64,000 nucleotides of DNA from Fremontodendron californicum. Lineage: Eukaryota; Streptophyta; Magnoliopsida; Malvales; Malvaceae. Shown here in pieces: positions 10,371 through 22,089 of this stretch (within the stretch, counting starts at the first letter, position 1; the number at the start of each line of letters is the position of its first letter). The notes beneath the pieces are model-generated. The model was not told the origin of the DNA. It did no database searches and saw only the letters and a program-made list of their open reading frames with translations. Both the position numbers and the translations under genes were made by a program. The stretch is from positions 7,259,001 to 7,323,000 of the forward strand of contig JAULJL010000010.1 in assembly GCA_030761205.1 (NCBI GenBank), in the 5' to 3' direction.

Positions 10371-10711
10371 CAGAGCAAAAGCATCAACGTCGTAAGGATT
10401 AAAATGCTTCAATGATGTCAGAACAGCCATTCGAAATCCTCTGATAGCCTCAGCAGTGCCAGTATTTGTGTCTGCAGCAGTGGAATACTTCTGAAGAAGT
10501 AGATCCAATTGACCATTTTCTATGAGAATGCCAAGAATGAAATTAAGGGCATGAAAGTTTCCAACTACCAGTTATCAGGCGAGCATACATGCAAAATCAC
10601 CCTCAGAAACATAAGCTTCAACCCAGGTTGCAGCAAGGGCTACAAGAACATCAACTCCATCAAGGCATGCTGATGATTTGTAGAAATGGTACAAAGAATA
10701 AGATGCTCAAC
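10371..10711 (-). pseudogene. Spatacsin exon block with several frameshifts
   Basis: The acceptor ACAG precedes 10711 and the donor GTTAGT follows 10371. Pieces in different frames read EHLIL, YHFYKSSACLDGVDVL, ALAATWVEAYVSEGDF, ARLITG and GNFHALNFILGILIENGQ, then LLLQKYSTAADTNTGTAEA to DVDAFAL. Frame changes fall near 10695, 10585 and 10570. Confidence 0.8.
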
Positions 10712-11138
10712 CTGTGAACATAAGGTTCCAGTGAATGAAAGGCTCACAAATCAAAAAACAACCCTCTAAAGCAAGAAATAAAACAGAAAATTTTGACTTG
10801 ACAATCTCATACTTTTATTGAAATAACAAGTTAGAAAGCATAAAAAATGCACAACTGATACAACTAAAGAAGATATAATAGAATGAAAATTAATGATCAT
10901 ACTAAAATGAAAAGAACAGAGCCTTTTCTCACCAGACTCTCATGCTAATCACAACTATAAGGATTGGCCTTCAAATTATGACTTCTCTAAAAAACGATGG
11001 GAACCAAAACATCAAATATTATACTGGTCATAGTTTCACAAATTTCTTAACAAAGTTTCTACACATAACACACATTTGCATATTCTTAACAAGCTTGATA
11101 TTTTTATCCACACAATTATTGTTATAATAAGAAAATAC

Positions 11139-11321
11139 CTCACAGGCATGTGGTATTTCTTGTCCAGTAATCACTAAACGCAGTAATGCATGGCCAATTT
11201 CTGGTTCAGAAGGACACAGTTCAGCCCACTTCAAGAAATCTGAAAATCTCCACAATAGAGGAGCCGGCCCTTCCTCTTTCTGAGAATCCATATATCCCCC
11301 ACGATGAGCAGCCAATAAACC
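11139..11321 (-). pseudogene. Spatacsin exon, intact
   Basis: Between TTTAG acceptor and GAG|GTATTT donor. It reads GLLAAHRGGYMDSQKEEG then LLWRFSDFLKWAELCPSEPE and LVITGQEIPHACE without interruption. Confidence 0.85.
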
Positions 11322-11562
11322 CTAAAGCATATTGAATATGTGAAATCAACAGGTTATATAGAAATACAAACAAAAGTAATCCCCAACTGTCAGACAAAAT
11401 GACAAATATACATTTCTGTCGGTGATTTTAGGTGCAGTGCAAAGATATGATTGAAACAGAAACATAAAGGCTTCTCAACCCAATAAAATCCATGTCAAAA
11501 GCAATGAGCATTCATATAAGCATCAACACTCAAGTGAACATAAAGTGCACCCGAAAAATTAC

Positions 11563-11817
11563 CTTTAGAAAGGATTCTGCGAGAACTTGAGCAATACTAG
11601 CAGCTGGCATGACATGAGTTCGCACAAGGAGATTTGCTTCCTCAAAAGACTCGTGTGCTTTAAGAGCAAGTAGCTGTAGCAATTCGACAGGCTGCTTGCT
11701 GAATGCCTCTGAAAATGAAAGACCCAAGACATTTGCAGCTTTGACAACTGCTATTACTCTTTTACATAACCCACGTCCACTACCTTCAGTGAAAACAGTT
11801 GCTAAATTCTCCAAGAC
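11563..11817 (-). pseudogene. Spatacsin exon, intact
   Basis: Acceptor CTAAG, donor AAAG|GTAATT. It reads VLENLATVFTEGSGRGLCKR, AANVLGLSFSEAFSKQ, LKAHESFEEANLLV and AASIAQVLAESFLK, all open. Confidence 0.85.
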
Positions 11818-12002
11818 CTTAGATTCAAAATATAGGAACCAGGTAGGAATATTAGAAGAACAAATAACCAGGAAGTTAAAGAACCATGAATTGCCCACAA
11901 ACAAGGGAAACTCTGATTTGAACTTTAACTGCTCAAAACCTAGATCAACTGTTACAGATAAGCAAAATTGGAGATATGAAAAACTACCAAGTTAACAAGT
12001 AC

Positions 12003-12726
12003 CTGCAGTGGGTAGATGAGATGCTGATCAGTCGGTATATTGTATGATTGGATAACAGAAAGAAGTTCCTCATCAAGCACTGCTATTGGTATTTCGCTGG
12101 TAGGTGTGGACATTGCAGCAAGTTTCAAAGCAGTATCCACGAGCATGAATTCAGAGGGCATCTGTCCTGGAGACAGCTTCTGTTGGAGTTGCTTGCCAGC
12201 TGTTATTTGTTTAAACTCCAGTAAGGATAGAACAGCTCTTTCATGCTCTCCAGGTCCAACCCTCTCTTCCCACTTAGAAAAAGATATTTCAATTTTTAAG
12301 CTATCATCTTGCAACTGGACGTCATTTATAAGGTTAGGAGGATTGGAACTATCTTCAGGCTCGGGGCCTTTATCTACTGTGTCCACCAACGGCCTTCTTG
12401 ATGGCACACAGCCTTTGGCCCTCCGTTTTGTCTTTGAACTCCCAATTGTCACAGTAGAAGAGCTGGAGTCTAATGCTTGGTTTCTGTGGTGTGCTTCCCT
12501 TGCATCATATTTCTCCACAGTTCTATTCTTCATTGAATTAATATGATTGTCCATCTTTGTTATTATGCTAGCAGTTCGATTGATAATGTTGGAAATATTC
12601 GCTGCAAGAGGATTCTGGCTAGAAGCCGTTAAACTGATCTCTCCATTTTTAACTTGAGCTTCAGATTCCATGGCCAAAAGCCATACTCTACTCTCAATTT
12701 CTCGCAGAAGATGTAGAGGATACACT
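12003..12726 (-). pseudogene. Spatacsin exon, intact 724 bp
   Basis: Acceptor ATCAG, donor CTGCAG|GTACTT. It starts VYPLHLLREIESRVWLLA, passes a low-complexity linker containing TKRRAKGCVPSRR, and ends EELLSVIQSYNIPTDQHL. It is the longest undamaged exon of the locus. Confidence 0.88.
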
Positions 12727-12807
12727 CTGATAAATTTAACATAGGTTAGAGAAGAGGCCTGAATATTTAGGTGCAAAGAAGCAATTCAATTTGGATAAAT
12801 CACTTAC

Positions 12808-13147
12808 GGGTTGCACTGGGTTATCATCCCACTTAACCATTGAAGAGAAAGCAGCAATATTTCATGAAGCTCTCTTGCTGGAAGATCTTTCTCCACCTGC
12901 TTCACCATGCTTAAGGAAAAACAATCCAGCCTGCAAGCCATATAGCAGCAAAATCGCATCAAGAATAATGAGCATGCTGCCAAAAAACAAGATTATGCAG
13001 ATATCTGTCACATGCATGATCAAAGCATACCTGTAAAGCAGGATAGGAATATCTGATGAATAGTGTCTGGCAGTGACCCCATAAAGCAACTCTCTCTTCA
13101 GGGACATCCCAAAGGAATTCTTTCCATTCAGCTACCATTGATTCAGC
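12808..13147 (-). pseudogene. Two spatacsin exons, one frameshifted
   Basis: Exon 13147-13031 (TTTAG acceptor, CAG|GTATGC donor) is open and reads AESMVAEWKEFLWD to FIRYSYPALQ. Exon 12930-12808 (TTGCAG acceptor, CC|GTAAGT donor) reads AGLFFLKHGEA. One extra G then shifts the frame, and VEKDLPARELHE to WLSGMITQCNP follows in the next frame. Confidence 0.83.
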
Positions 13148-13615
13148 CTAAAGGACAAAGAGAGTTAATATTGAGAAATTCAAGAGACTATGCTAGAAAA
13201 GAACATTCATTGCAGAAGGTATGTAGCATATCAGAAGTCAAAATGAACAGCACTAGACCATTAAATTTCCTCCAGACATTGCCTCACTTGGAACAACTTC
13301 ACAATCATGTGTTGAGCATACCTGGAATATCCATCGTAATGAAGAAACAATCCTTACTTGTAAGACAACTCTATATTAGGTTTACTCTTCGAGCCTGGAA
13401 GATTCTCCATCGAAGTTGTCATCAACTTCCTTTTGATGGAAATCCAATTTTCAGTAAAATACAGGGTATCCATGAGTATGGTCTACTAAGTCTAGGCATT
13501 GTGATAAAATATCCTCATTTTACACTCTTCCACATTTTGTCCTTTTGCCAAAGCACCTATAACTCCAGATCAAATCACTCTAATCTAATATACTATTCCC
13601 AAACCTGGAACATAA

Positions 13616-14535
13616 CATCAACATACCAAGCACTCCTAAAATCCTTAGATTTTCAATCATAATTTGACAGCCATCAATCATTCCATCCATATGTGGATGT
13701 ATGTAAGTGTGTGCCTATCTGAGTTTGCTCCTTTAATATATCCATGACCATTTCCACTACTCTTTCCTTTTCTCTTCTTGAAAGCTAGTAAACAACCTAA
13801 CCATCTTTAGATGTCCTTCAAGGGGAAATCTTGAAATCAGATCAAGAAAGCACTCTTCACACACACCAACTATGCCATCATCAAATTCCCAAGGAAGGAA
13901 AAGCTGCTATTTTTTTTCTCTGCACATCTAAATCTAAACAATTGTATCTTGACAACATAATGCGTCATAATTTCCTTTTCTTCCCAAAGGCAGGTCCAAT
14001 AATGCTAAACAGAGCAAATAGAAATCACAGAATAAGGGACGAGGATATATCACAACAGCACAGAGTTCCAATGACATCAACGTACTGCACACTCCTAAAA
14101 TCCTTAGGTTTTCAATCATAGTTTGACAGCCATCAATCATTCCATCCATATGTGGATGTATATAAGTGTCTGTGCTTATCTGAGTTTGCTCCTTTAATAT
14201 ATCCAAGACCATTTCCACTACTCTTTCCTTTTCTTTTCTTGAAAGCTAGTAAAGAACATAACCATCTTTAGATGTCCTTCAAGGGGCAATCTTTAAATCA
14301 GATCAAGAAAGCACTCTTCACACACACCAATTATGCCATCATCAAAATCACAAGGAGGGAAAAGCTGCTATTTTTTTCTCTGCACGTCTAAATCTAAACA
14401 ATTGATATCTTGACAACATAATGCGTCATAATTTCCTTTTCTTCCCAAAGGCAGGTCCAATAATGCTAAACAGAGTAAATAGATGATCACAGAAAAAGGG
14501 ACGAGGGTATACAACAATAGCACAAAGTTCCAATG
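13616..14535. repeat. Tandem duplication within an intron, unit 459 bp
   Basis: The segment starting TCAACATACCAAGC at about 13616 recurs at about 14075 with scattered differences. The offset is constant at 459 bases across the shared landmarks TTTGACAGCCATCAATC (13663/14122) and TGCGTCATAATTTCC. Read as intronic, between the exons at 13147 and 15010. Confidence 0.88.
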
Positions 14536-15009
14536 AATGCAGAAGGGTCTTCAAGAGCAAAATAAGGCTACAAAGACCAGCAAAGAGCATAGGCTCAAAA
14601 TGAAATAGTCAAAAAAATTTCCCAACTTAATGCTGGAAGAATAAGGATATAAGGCTGCTACAAATCCAGTTACCAGAAGAGTGAAATGACCCCTAACAAC
14701 AAAAGCACCACAAACAGAGCTGATTCTAACTCCACGTAAAACATGTAACTTGTAAAGCATAGAGAGTCCCTAAAATTTCTCTACAAGTTTCTAAGGAATG
14801 ATTATAAACTAATTTTTAGAGCCAAGAAGATACTGCAAAAACAGGCAACAAACTGGTGGTTATGCTTGTGCAGATGTGATGCTTCAGAACCCAAATTACC
14901 TGTTTCCTCACAAGTTTAATACTAGATAATTAATCTAATTCAAATGGTCAAATGCACAATTTAATAACCTCAGAAATTGTGTTGCGCCAAAGAAGGAATA
15001 TATTGTGAC

Positions 15010-15473
15010 CTGATTTTCAGTAACTTGGTGAATAGTAGATTTCCAAGGTCCACCACTAGCCTCCAACTGCCTAGCCCAGTTGTGTGCTTGCTCCCACAGC
15101 CTGTTCTCTTCTAGAGCTGTTAGAAGCGAACCATCATCTAGAGTCTCATTCCCAAGGTGCATACCATCATTTTTAAGAAAAGAAGGCTCTGCTAGATTAA
15201 TTTTCCAATAAAGTCACCAATAGTAAGCAGCCGCAGAGCCTTCATCTCCAAAGTCAGCGGCAGCAAGAAGTTGCAGTAAGCACCTTTTTTCATAAGGAGA
15301 TGGACAAGTTGAAAGCGTAGCATCAGCAGCTTTTATAGCAGTGGAACTAATCCATGACATTCCAATCTGCCCTTTCCTATATTTGTCTGTAATTTACTTG
15401 GTTCTTCCTTAATTCTGGCAGAAAAAGAACCAAGATGTGCAGAAGCTTCAGACAGACGCATTTGTGAAAATGC
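15010..15473 (-). pseudogene. Spatacsin exon with frameshift and a stop
   Basis: Acceptor TTCAG, donor CAG|GTCACA. It reads AFSQMRLSEASAHLGSFSAR, then shifts frame near the GKG residues. The next frame gives STAIKAADATLSTCPSPYEK, CLLQLLAAADFGDEGSAAAY and, after TGG-TGA, LYWKINLAEP and HLGNETLDDGSLLTALEEN. The TGG-TGA pair (15219-15214 on the minus strand) occupies a place where I recall two arginines. Confidence 0.85.
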
Positions 15474-15819
15474 CTGAAGAAAAAGAGAACACATGGGGAT
15501 GGAGATAGTGGAGAGAGAATAGATCAGATTTTCTACAATATGATCCCTTCAATCCTCAACCTTATTTCAAAGCCAAACCCAGAATAAAATAATTACTGTT
15601 ACAAGACTTTTTTTTTGGCCACCACTCTTACAGGACTTTATAGCACTACTTTGTCAGCAGTTGAAACACGCTAATGCATTAAATTGCAACAAAGGAAAAG
15701 AAACATAAAAATGTTATGTACATCGAAAATAAGAACAATTTATTTAACAAAAAAAATCTCTTTCCTAATTTGTTTCAAAAAGCATCAATTCATCAGCTCT
15801 GTCACAGCTTAAGACACAT

Positions 15820-16010
15820 AACTCAACTCAACTCAACCAAGCCTTAATCCCCAAACTATTTAGGAGTCAGCTACATGAATGATGAACCTGTTTTCTCCAG
15901 TCTGTTTAGTAGCACATCCTCTAAACGATCCAAATATGTTAAACTCTTCCTATCACTTCAATCTATGTGATTTTTGGGTACACCTCTACTTTCTTTATTC
16001 TTTCTAAACT
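15820..16010. repeat. SINE-like dispersed repeat fragment
   Basis: Wording such as AAGCCTTAATCCC, followed by GGAGTCAGCTACATGAA, is a familiar dispersed element in plant introns, often at the 3' end of tRNA-derived SINEs. Only part is recognisable, and boundaries are approximate. Confidence 0.4.
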
Positions 16011-16476
16011 AAATACAGCATCCACATCTTTTACTTCAAATCCACCGTGAAAATAATCAATCTAACAAAATTATTCGGTTCAGGTCTTAAAAAAATCACT
16101 TTCATGGTACATTTTATGGTGTTCAAACAAACAACATCTAAGTTACAATAATGTATTCAATTAAGAAGAGGAAACCCTGACCTGAATATGTATATATATA
16201 TGTTTGAGATATCATTGTTTAAGTTTTAAAGCACTTCAAATTTCATTTTCCAATTACTTTATGCTAAGGCACAAAGTGTCTATGTTGGCATACAAACAAA
16301 AAATAGAAGAGACAAACACAGAAACTGCAGCCTGTGTCTGAAGACTATCAGGATGCATCTACTACTGGTTGGTGATAACTGCCGCACAAGTCTTCTAACA
16401 CACTGTAGCTGTTCTCTCCCGTTTAAAAAGTAGCAAAGATGAATAAAAAAGCTAGAATTTAGTTTTGCTCACAAAC

Positions 16477-16888
16477 CTGAAGAGCCCGGACAATGGCAGT
16501 AAAGAACATGATAGGAGGAACATTTCAAATGCTCTTAGTAAAGGCAGAAACAAGCGCTGTTCACAAAGCACTGCAACCATCTTGGCCAGAGACGCAGGAC
16601 CTTCATTAAAATCACTTGAAACATTAATCTGTTCACCAAGTTCAACCTTTCTTTCTTCCCCAGCCGTACTGCCCTCATCAGAAAAATTCTTGTTGAACCA
16701 TCACATGCCTCAGACAAGGGAGTCCTGATACGGATTCCAAAAGCCGCCTTCGTTTTGGATTCTGCCGATTGTAATGAAATGACAGTGCTCTGCTGCCACC
16801 TGGCAAGAAATTGGTAGCTTCTAGAGCTGCTGCAACATTATCTGCTATCTGGGAAGCTATGTCATTCACCTTGATGGATTTAGTTTCC
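16477..16888 (-). pseudogene. Spatacsin exon with frameshifts
   Basis: Acceptor TACAG, donor TTCAG|GTTTGT. It reads ETKSIKVNDIASQIADNVAA and SFHYNRQNPKRRRLLE; after a frame change SDEGSTAGEERKVELGEQ, SLAKMVAVLCEQRLFLPLL and AFEMFLLSCSLLPL follow. One base appears to be lost near the donor end. Confidence 0.85.
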
Positions 16889-19800
16889 CTGTATGACTAT
16901 ATCCAATCAGATCTAAGAATCATAGTGACAAATATGATTATGTTCACGAAGAAAAATGCAAAATATTAGGAAGAAAGTTACTAGATTGATATTGGAGAGT
17001 GTGAAGTGACACAGCTGAGTAGCAAATGAAAAGATCATAGAAGTATAATTTCATCTTGAGGTGTTTCGACTAACCTGGCTTAGAGTTCTTAAAATGGGTA
17101 CTTTTAGTTGCACTTTACAGCTTCCTTTTAAACCATGCACTAAATATAGAGCAGGCTTGTGACTCACAAGATGGGAGCAGCTGGGGTTACACCATCCTCC
17201 AGAGAATGCAGCCTTTTGAAATTTCAGCCATTTCAAGTTTGCCTTAACCAAGACTTAAAGCATTGTAATACAAGTCTTTCTAATCCCAGTCAGCTTATAG
17301 CAGCATAAGTGTTCATTAGCAACACGTGGTACTATGGGTTTGTCCTCAACTCATTTATGTCATCTATCCTTGAGAAGAATTTCAAGGAGCCACTTTGTGC
17401 AAATATTTCTTGCATCAAAAGAACCTGGAGAATTCAATATCCAGGACTGACTTTCTAATTATGAATTTTCATATAAAATGTATGGAAGTTCTTTTCTACT
17501 CTTGATATACATCCCAGCAATACAAATATTCCAGAGCAAGAGCGAATAATACAAGAAAAAACTTATCCAAAGCATTTCTATTAATTTTGCATATGAGAAA
17601 AGGTGATCATTCATTTTTATGTCTCCAGATTCATTCCAAGTATTCTCTAAGCAAGAATTATGCAACAAAGAAGGGATCTTTCAAAAACAAAAAATTTTTT
17701 CTTCAGAAGCAGCAACAAGAAAACAATAGACAACAAAGATAATTTGTTGGTGAGTTTAATAACTTAAGTAGACAGCTTTTTCTAGACCAAATAAATCATA
17801 TATGTCGTAGATGTCATAACCACTATTTTTGTCTGCTAACTACAAGCTTGAGAATGAAAGATCTTGCCCACGTTCAATTGCAGCACAAGCATACTGTGAC
17901 AAGAAGAATCTGACGACATGAAATTTAACCGAAATCCATATCCCAAAGTGGATAAAACTACCTATGAGGTGTATTTCAGAAAGAAAAAAAATGAAGACAA
18001 AGTTCACAAAAGCCCATGAAGCCACAAATTAAGGATTTGCATTCAATTTAAAACAGAACTCTTGGGGCTCTGGTGTTCCTCACATTAAACTATCAAAACA
18101 GTTATGACGAACCTAAGCCTATAATAATGGGTAAATGTATCCTGCTAATCAATTATCTCTTTTACCAACTCGAGCTCTAACCTTTAAAAGCCTCACTCAC
18201 AAACCAAAACGGAGATATTCCGCTTACTAGTTTCAGTTTGGATTGATTCATTACTACCTATGAGGCTCTCACAATTTCCTCTGGAAATCTCTGATGAGTT
18301 TTTATGTGCATAAATGACAATTAGTTCTACATTCAACTGTATAGAGTATTAACCAGGTTCTGCCATGTATGTCAATTCCAGGGTAGCAAAAGTACATAAA
18401 ATATTAAAGGATAATAGTAGAAGATTTGAATGGTTTCTGCCAGATTCCAGAATACCAGAAATTTTAAAATGGTTTAGTGCAACTACAAGTTGAATGGGTT
18501 GGATTCCAAAGAACAAGCCAAAACCATTATTCCAAAATTTTAAAACTTAGTTCTAGGGCACTTTTTATCTGGACAGAAAGGAGGGAAAGGATCATTACCC
18601 AGGATTGGTCACTGCAGGGTAATTTGGTATGGTTATATAATTTAGCATTTTTACCTAAAATAGCAGCTTTCATGAATTGGAACATATGCACTTGACACCA
18701 CACAGCAGACACTTACTAACAGAATGAATATGCAGAGCTTCTATTTTAGGTGGCTAAAATGATTCTGCTTAAAAGTGAATAGAACTGATCTAACCATTAT
18801 TCACCATTATATGATGATTGTGATATGTAATACTATGCTTGTCAATAAAAAGGCCAGTAGTCAATATCGGTCTCATCAAAGTAATGTCCTGGAAATCATC
18901 TAACTCTTAATAAACCATCAATCAGTTTATTTATGGTAATTACCTAGCCTTTTCATCAAAATGTCCATACACAATAAACTATATGTTATTCTGCACCAAC
19001 TATGCATGCATATGAACAAGGAGAAATTAGCACATACATAAATGCTTGCAAGTTTGCATTTTCCAGGTAAGTACTTCTTACACAACATAAACTACAGAAT
19101 CTCCTAGCACAGCTGATGCAGCTAAAAAGCAGCATGCTAGATGCACACCTTTATTATCCAAGCCTAAGTATCTAAGATGGAAGGAGTTCTTAATTAAATG
19201 CTAAGTCGAGGAAATTCTATTCTCAAACGAAATTTGAAAGGCCAAAGGGCATTTTTAACAATAATCTGAAGTCAAGAATCCATTCTAATGCTCTAGAAGT
19301 CTAAAAAATAAAAAGGCAACAGCCAGCATACCTGTGCTCTAATAGAGATAGCCAGAATTTAACATAACCACCAGCAATATGTCCATTGCATATACCATTA
19401 ATAAAGAGATTGAGTTACCTTTAATAAACCACATTAAAGCTATGTGAACAGTGCTACAAGGGTATTATGTTACTTACAGCACTCACCTATTGTACATGAA
19501 AGGACCATAAAATCATTTATTTGGCAACAGAGATGATGCTAGTCAACAATAAAATTGAGTGATTAAAACTTTTTTACAATCTAAAACTAGTAAAATCTAG
19601 ATTTCAAAGGAGTTAAACTTATAGGCTCCAGCTATGATGCTAGTCGGCAACAAGATTAAGTGATATAAAACTTTTTTACAATCTACAACAAGTAAAACCT
19701 ACAACTATGCAGGAATTAAATTCTATAGAAAGTTGCAATAGTAATTCTATGTAAGTTTCCCTACTTCCAAACCCATATAACATTGTAATTCTATAACTCC

Positions 19801-20496
19801 AAATTTGAAACCAATGCTACAAAAGTAAACAGTCACCTCATTATGCATGCCAGATATTCCGCCTCATTAGTAGCCACAAAAATTTCCATCCTCATATAAA
19901 ACCATTATTTAAACCTTTTTCCTTCTTTGCCAAACTAAAAAATTCACAATTTCCATTTTAAATCAAGAGAATTATAAAGATCAGTTAAAACAGTCACCTC
20001 ATTATGCATGCCAGATATTCCAGCCTCTTTAGTAGCCACAAAAATTTCCATCCTCAGATAAAACCATTATTTAAACCTTTTTCCTTCTTTGCCAAACTAC
20101 AAAATTCACAATTTCCATTTTAAATCAAGAAAATTATAAAAAAATCAGTTAACTGGCGTCCAGGATCAATGCATAGACTTAAAGGTCATCATGAACTTTA
20201 GCTCTCAGCAGCTAAACCCCTGTTTAGTAGCCAGCCACCATAACTAAATAATTATTATGAATTTGACCAGAACAGAACATAGCAGATATCAATTATCAAG
20301 TTATGTATTGTCAATTAACAGTTCAGGACAACCAACACAGTACAGTTGAAAAGAAATGTGAAAGAACCAGGTTTAGAATGAATGGGCAAAGTAGATGGTA
20401 ATGAAGACAACAAAACCAAGATATGAAAAACAATTGTAATTACCAAATTTTTCCGATATATACAAGGAAATTGTATCAAATTATTTCTTTTCTCAC
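16889..20496 (-). other. Region where the central spatacsin exons should be
   Basis: The family has well over a thousand residues between the LCLENG exon and the VNDIASQ exon. In these 3.6 kb I find no stretch resembling them on either strand, only AT-rich, intron-like sequence with local duplications (a diverged pair near 19530-19720 and a 161-bp pair at 19831-20152). The simplest reading is an internal deletion of the gene. Confidence 0.6.
19831..20152. repeat. Tandem duplication, 161-bp unit, two copies
   Basis: AGTCACCTCATTATGCATGC at 19831 recurs at 19992, and both copies run to TTTTAAATCAAGA(G/A)AATTATA with few differences. Confidence 0.9.
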
Positions 20497-20646
20497 CATT
20501 TTCCAAACATAAACGATCTGCCTCTTCAGGACCTTCATAGAGAAGAACTCTATCCAAAATTTCAACTTTCCAAGGTGACCAGAACATTTTTGGCTCTTCC
20601 AGTCCCAGAGTATTTTTTGCTAGACATCCAATGCCAGTACTAATAC
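20497..20646 (-). pseudogene. Spatacsin exon, right-hand coding piece of the copia insertion
   Basis: It reads STGIGCLAKNTLGLEEPKMF, WSPWKVEILDRVLLYEG and EEADRLCLENG, ending at donor AATG|GTGAGA. It continues in frame from the coding sequence left of 29809 once the mobile element and one target copy are ignored. Confidence 0.88.
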
Positions 20647-20893
20647 TGTTGGAAATATGCTGTAATTAGGCTGTAAATCAGCATGTATATATTAGGAGTA
20701 ATTATAAATATTTAGTTTCCCTAGGTAGCAGATTCTGATTTAGTTTCCTAGTTTCTACTTTCTAAGTCAACTAGTAACTCCTTTATATACTCTATTGTAT
20801 TCCTAACCTAAAACATATGAGAAAGTATATTTCACTTCTCTTCAAACTTTTCCTGTTCAGAATTCTTCATCTTTTCCTGTTCAGAATTCTTCA
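20647..20893 (+). repeat. 5' LTR of the outer copia element, followed by its PBS
   Basis: 247 bp, TG...CA. It carries a TTTATATACTC TATA-like box and ends with a short internal duplication (CTTTTCCTGTTCAGAATT motif twice). The primer site TGGTATCAGAGC follows at 20894-20905. Confidence 0.95.
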
Positions 20894-21003
20894 TGGTATC
20901 AGAGCAGGCCTTTCTTTAGGGATATTCACAATTTCTTTTTGCCTTCATTGCCGTAGCTTAAACATCAACCTTTATTGTTGATATTATTATTTTTTAGCCT
21001 TCA

Positions 21004-22040
21004 TTGTTGAATCTGTCCAATATCCCAAAAACCATGTCAGAAATATCCAAACCTATTGTCTTACCCAATGCTATTCATGCAGAAAATCCAACCCTACAGA
21101 TTACTACTTCTAAACTCGACGGGAAGAACTTTATAGAGTGGTGCCAATCTGTGAAGATTTCTCTGAAAAGCAAGGGGAAGTTCAAGCATATTAGTGAAAC
21201 CTCACCAAACGAGAGGGATCCTAAATATGAAAGTTGGGAGGCAGAAAACTACATGGTGATATCATGGCTACTTCATTCCATGGAACCTCGAATCAGGAAA
21301 ACCTACATGTTGCTACCTACTGCCAAAGACATTTGGGATGCTGTGAACAAAACATATTCTAAAATTGGTTTTGTTACACAGATATTTCAAATTAAAAGAC
21401 AGATTTTCAACACAAAACAGGGATCCATGAATGTCACAGACTACTACAACACACTCAGAGGATTGTTGACTGAATTGGACTTGTATCAAAATGTGGAGTT
21501 AAAATCCTCTGAGGATGCAAAGACAATCAAAGATCTCATGGAAAGGGAGCGTGTCATACAGTTCTTGTTGGGACTCAATTCTGAGTATGATCAAGCGAGA
21601 GATAGAGTTTTGGGGAGAGATCCTCTACCTGATCTTGATGAGGCATTTGCTATTATAAGAGGTGAAGAGAGCAACAAGGCACTAGTGGGAACAAAAACCA
21701 TGGAAGGTGGAGATGCAACTGTTGAGAATTCTGCACTTGCAGCAACTAAACCTACAGACAATAGGAAATTCTAGGACAAGGATAAACTTTGGTGCGACTA
21801 TTGCAATAAGCCAAGACACACACGAGCTAGTTGCTAGAAGATACATGGGAAGCCACCAAACATGAAGCAGTATGGCAACCGAGGAGGATTTGGGACCAAT
21901 CGTTCAAGTCAAGCAAATCAAGCCACAATTGTGGATGGAAACAGTGAACCAGGGTTAGATGGGTTTAATCTGGAAGATGTTCAGAAGCTTAGGCACTTGT
22001 TGAATCAGCTGGATAACCGTAAAACCAACTCTACTTCTTA
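21004..22040 (+). pseudogene. gag: Outer copia gag
   Basis: Starts MLNLSNIPKTM or at the inner MSEISKP (21034). LDGKNFIEWCQSVKISLKSK and YMVISWLLHSMEPRI are the UBN2-type copia gag core. A zinc knuckle of the CCHC type (CDYCNKPRHTRASC, about 21790-21835) follows. In-frame stops at 21772-21774, right after the knuckle and near 22039 break the frame. Confidence 0.85.
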
Positions 22041-22089
22041 GTCCACTGTTACAGGTTCTTGTTCTATGGCTCTCTCAGGTATAAAAGCC

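Noticed and set aside
12040..12546. Plus-strand frame of 168 codons
   Set aside because: It is the exact antisense of an intact spatacsin exon and is Ser/Leu-rich shadow text.
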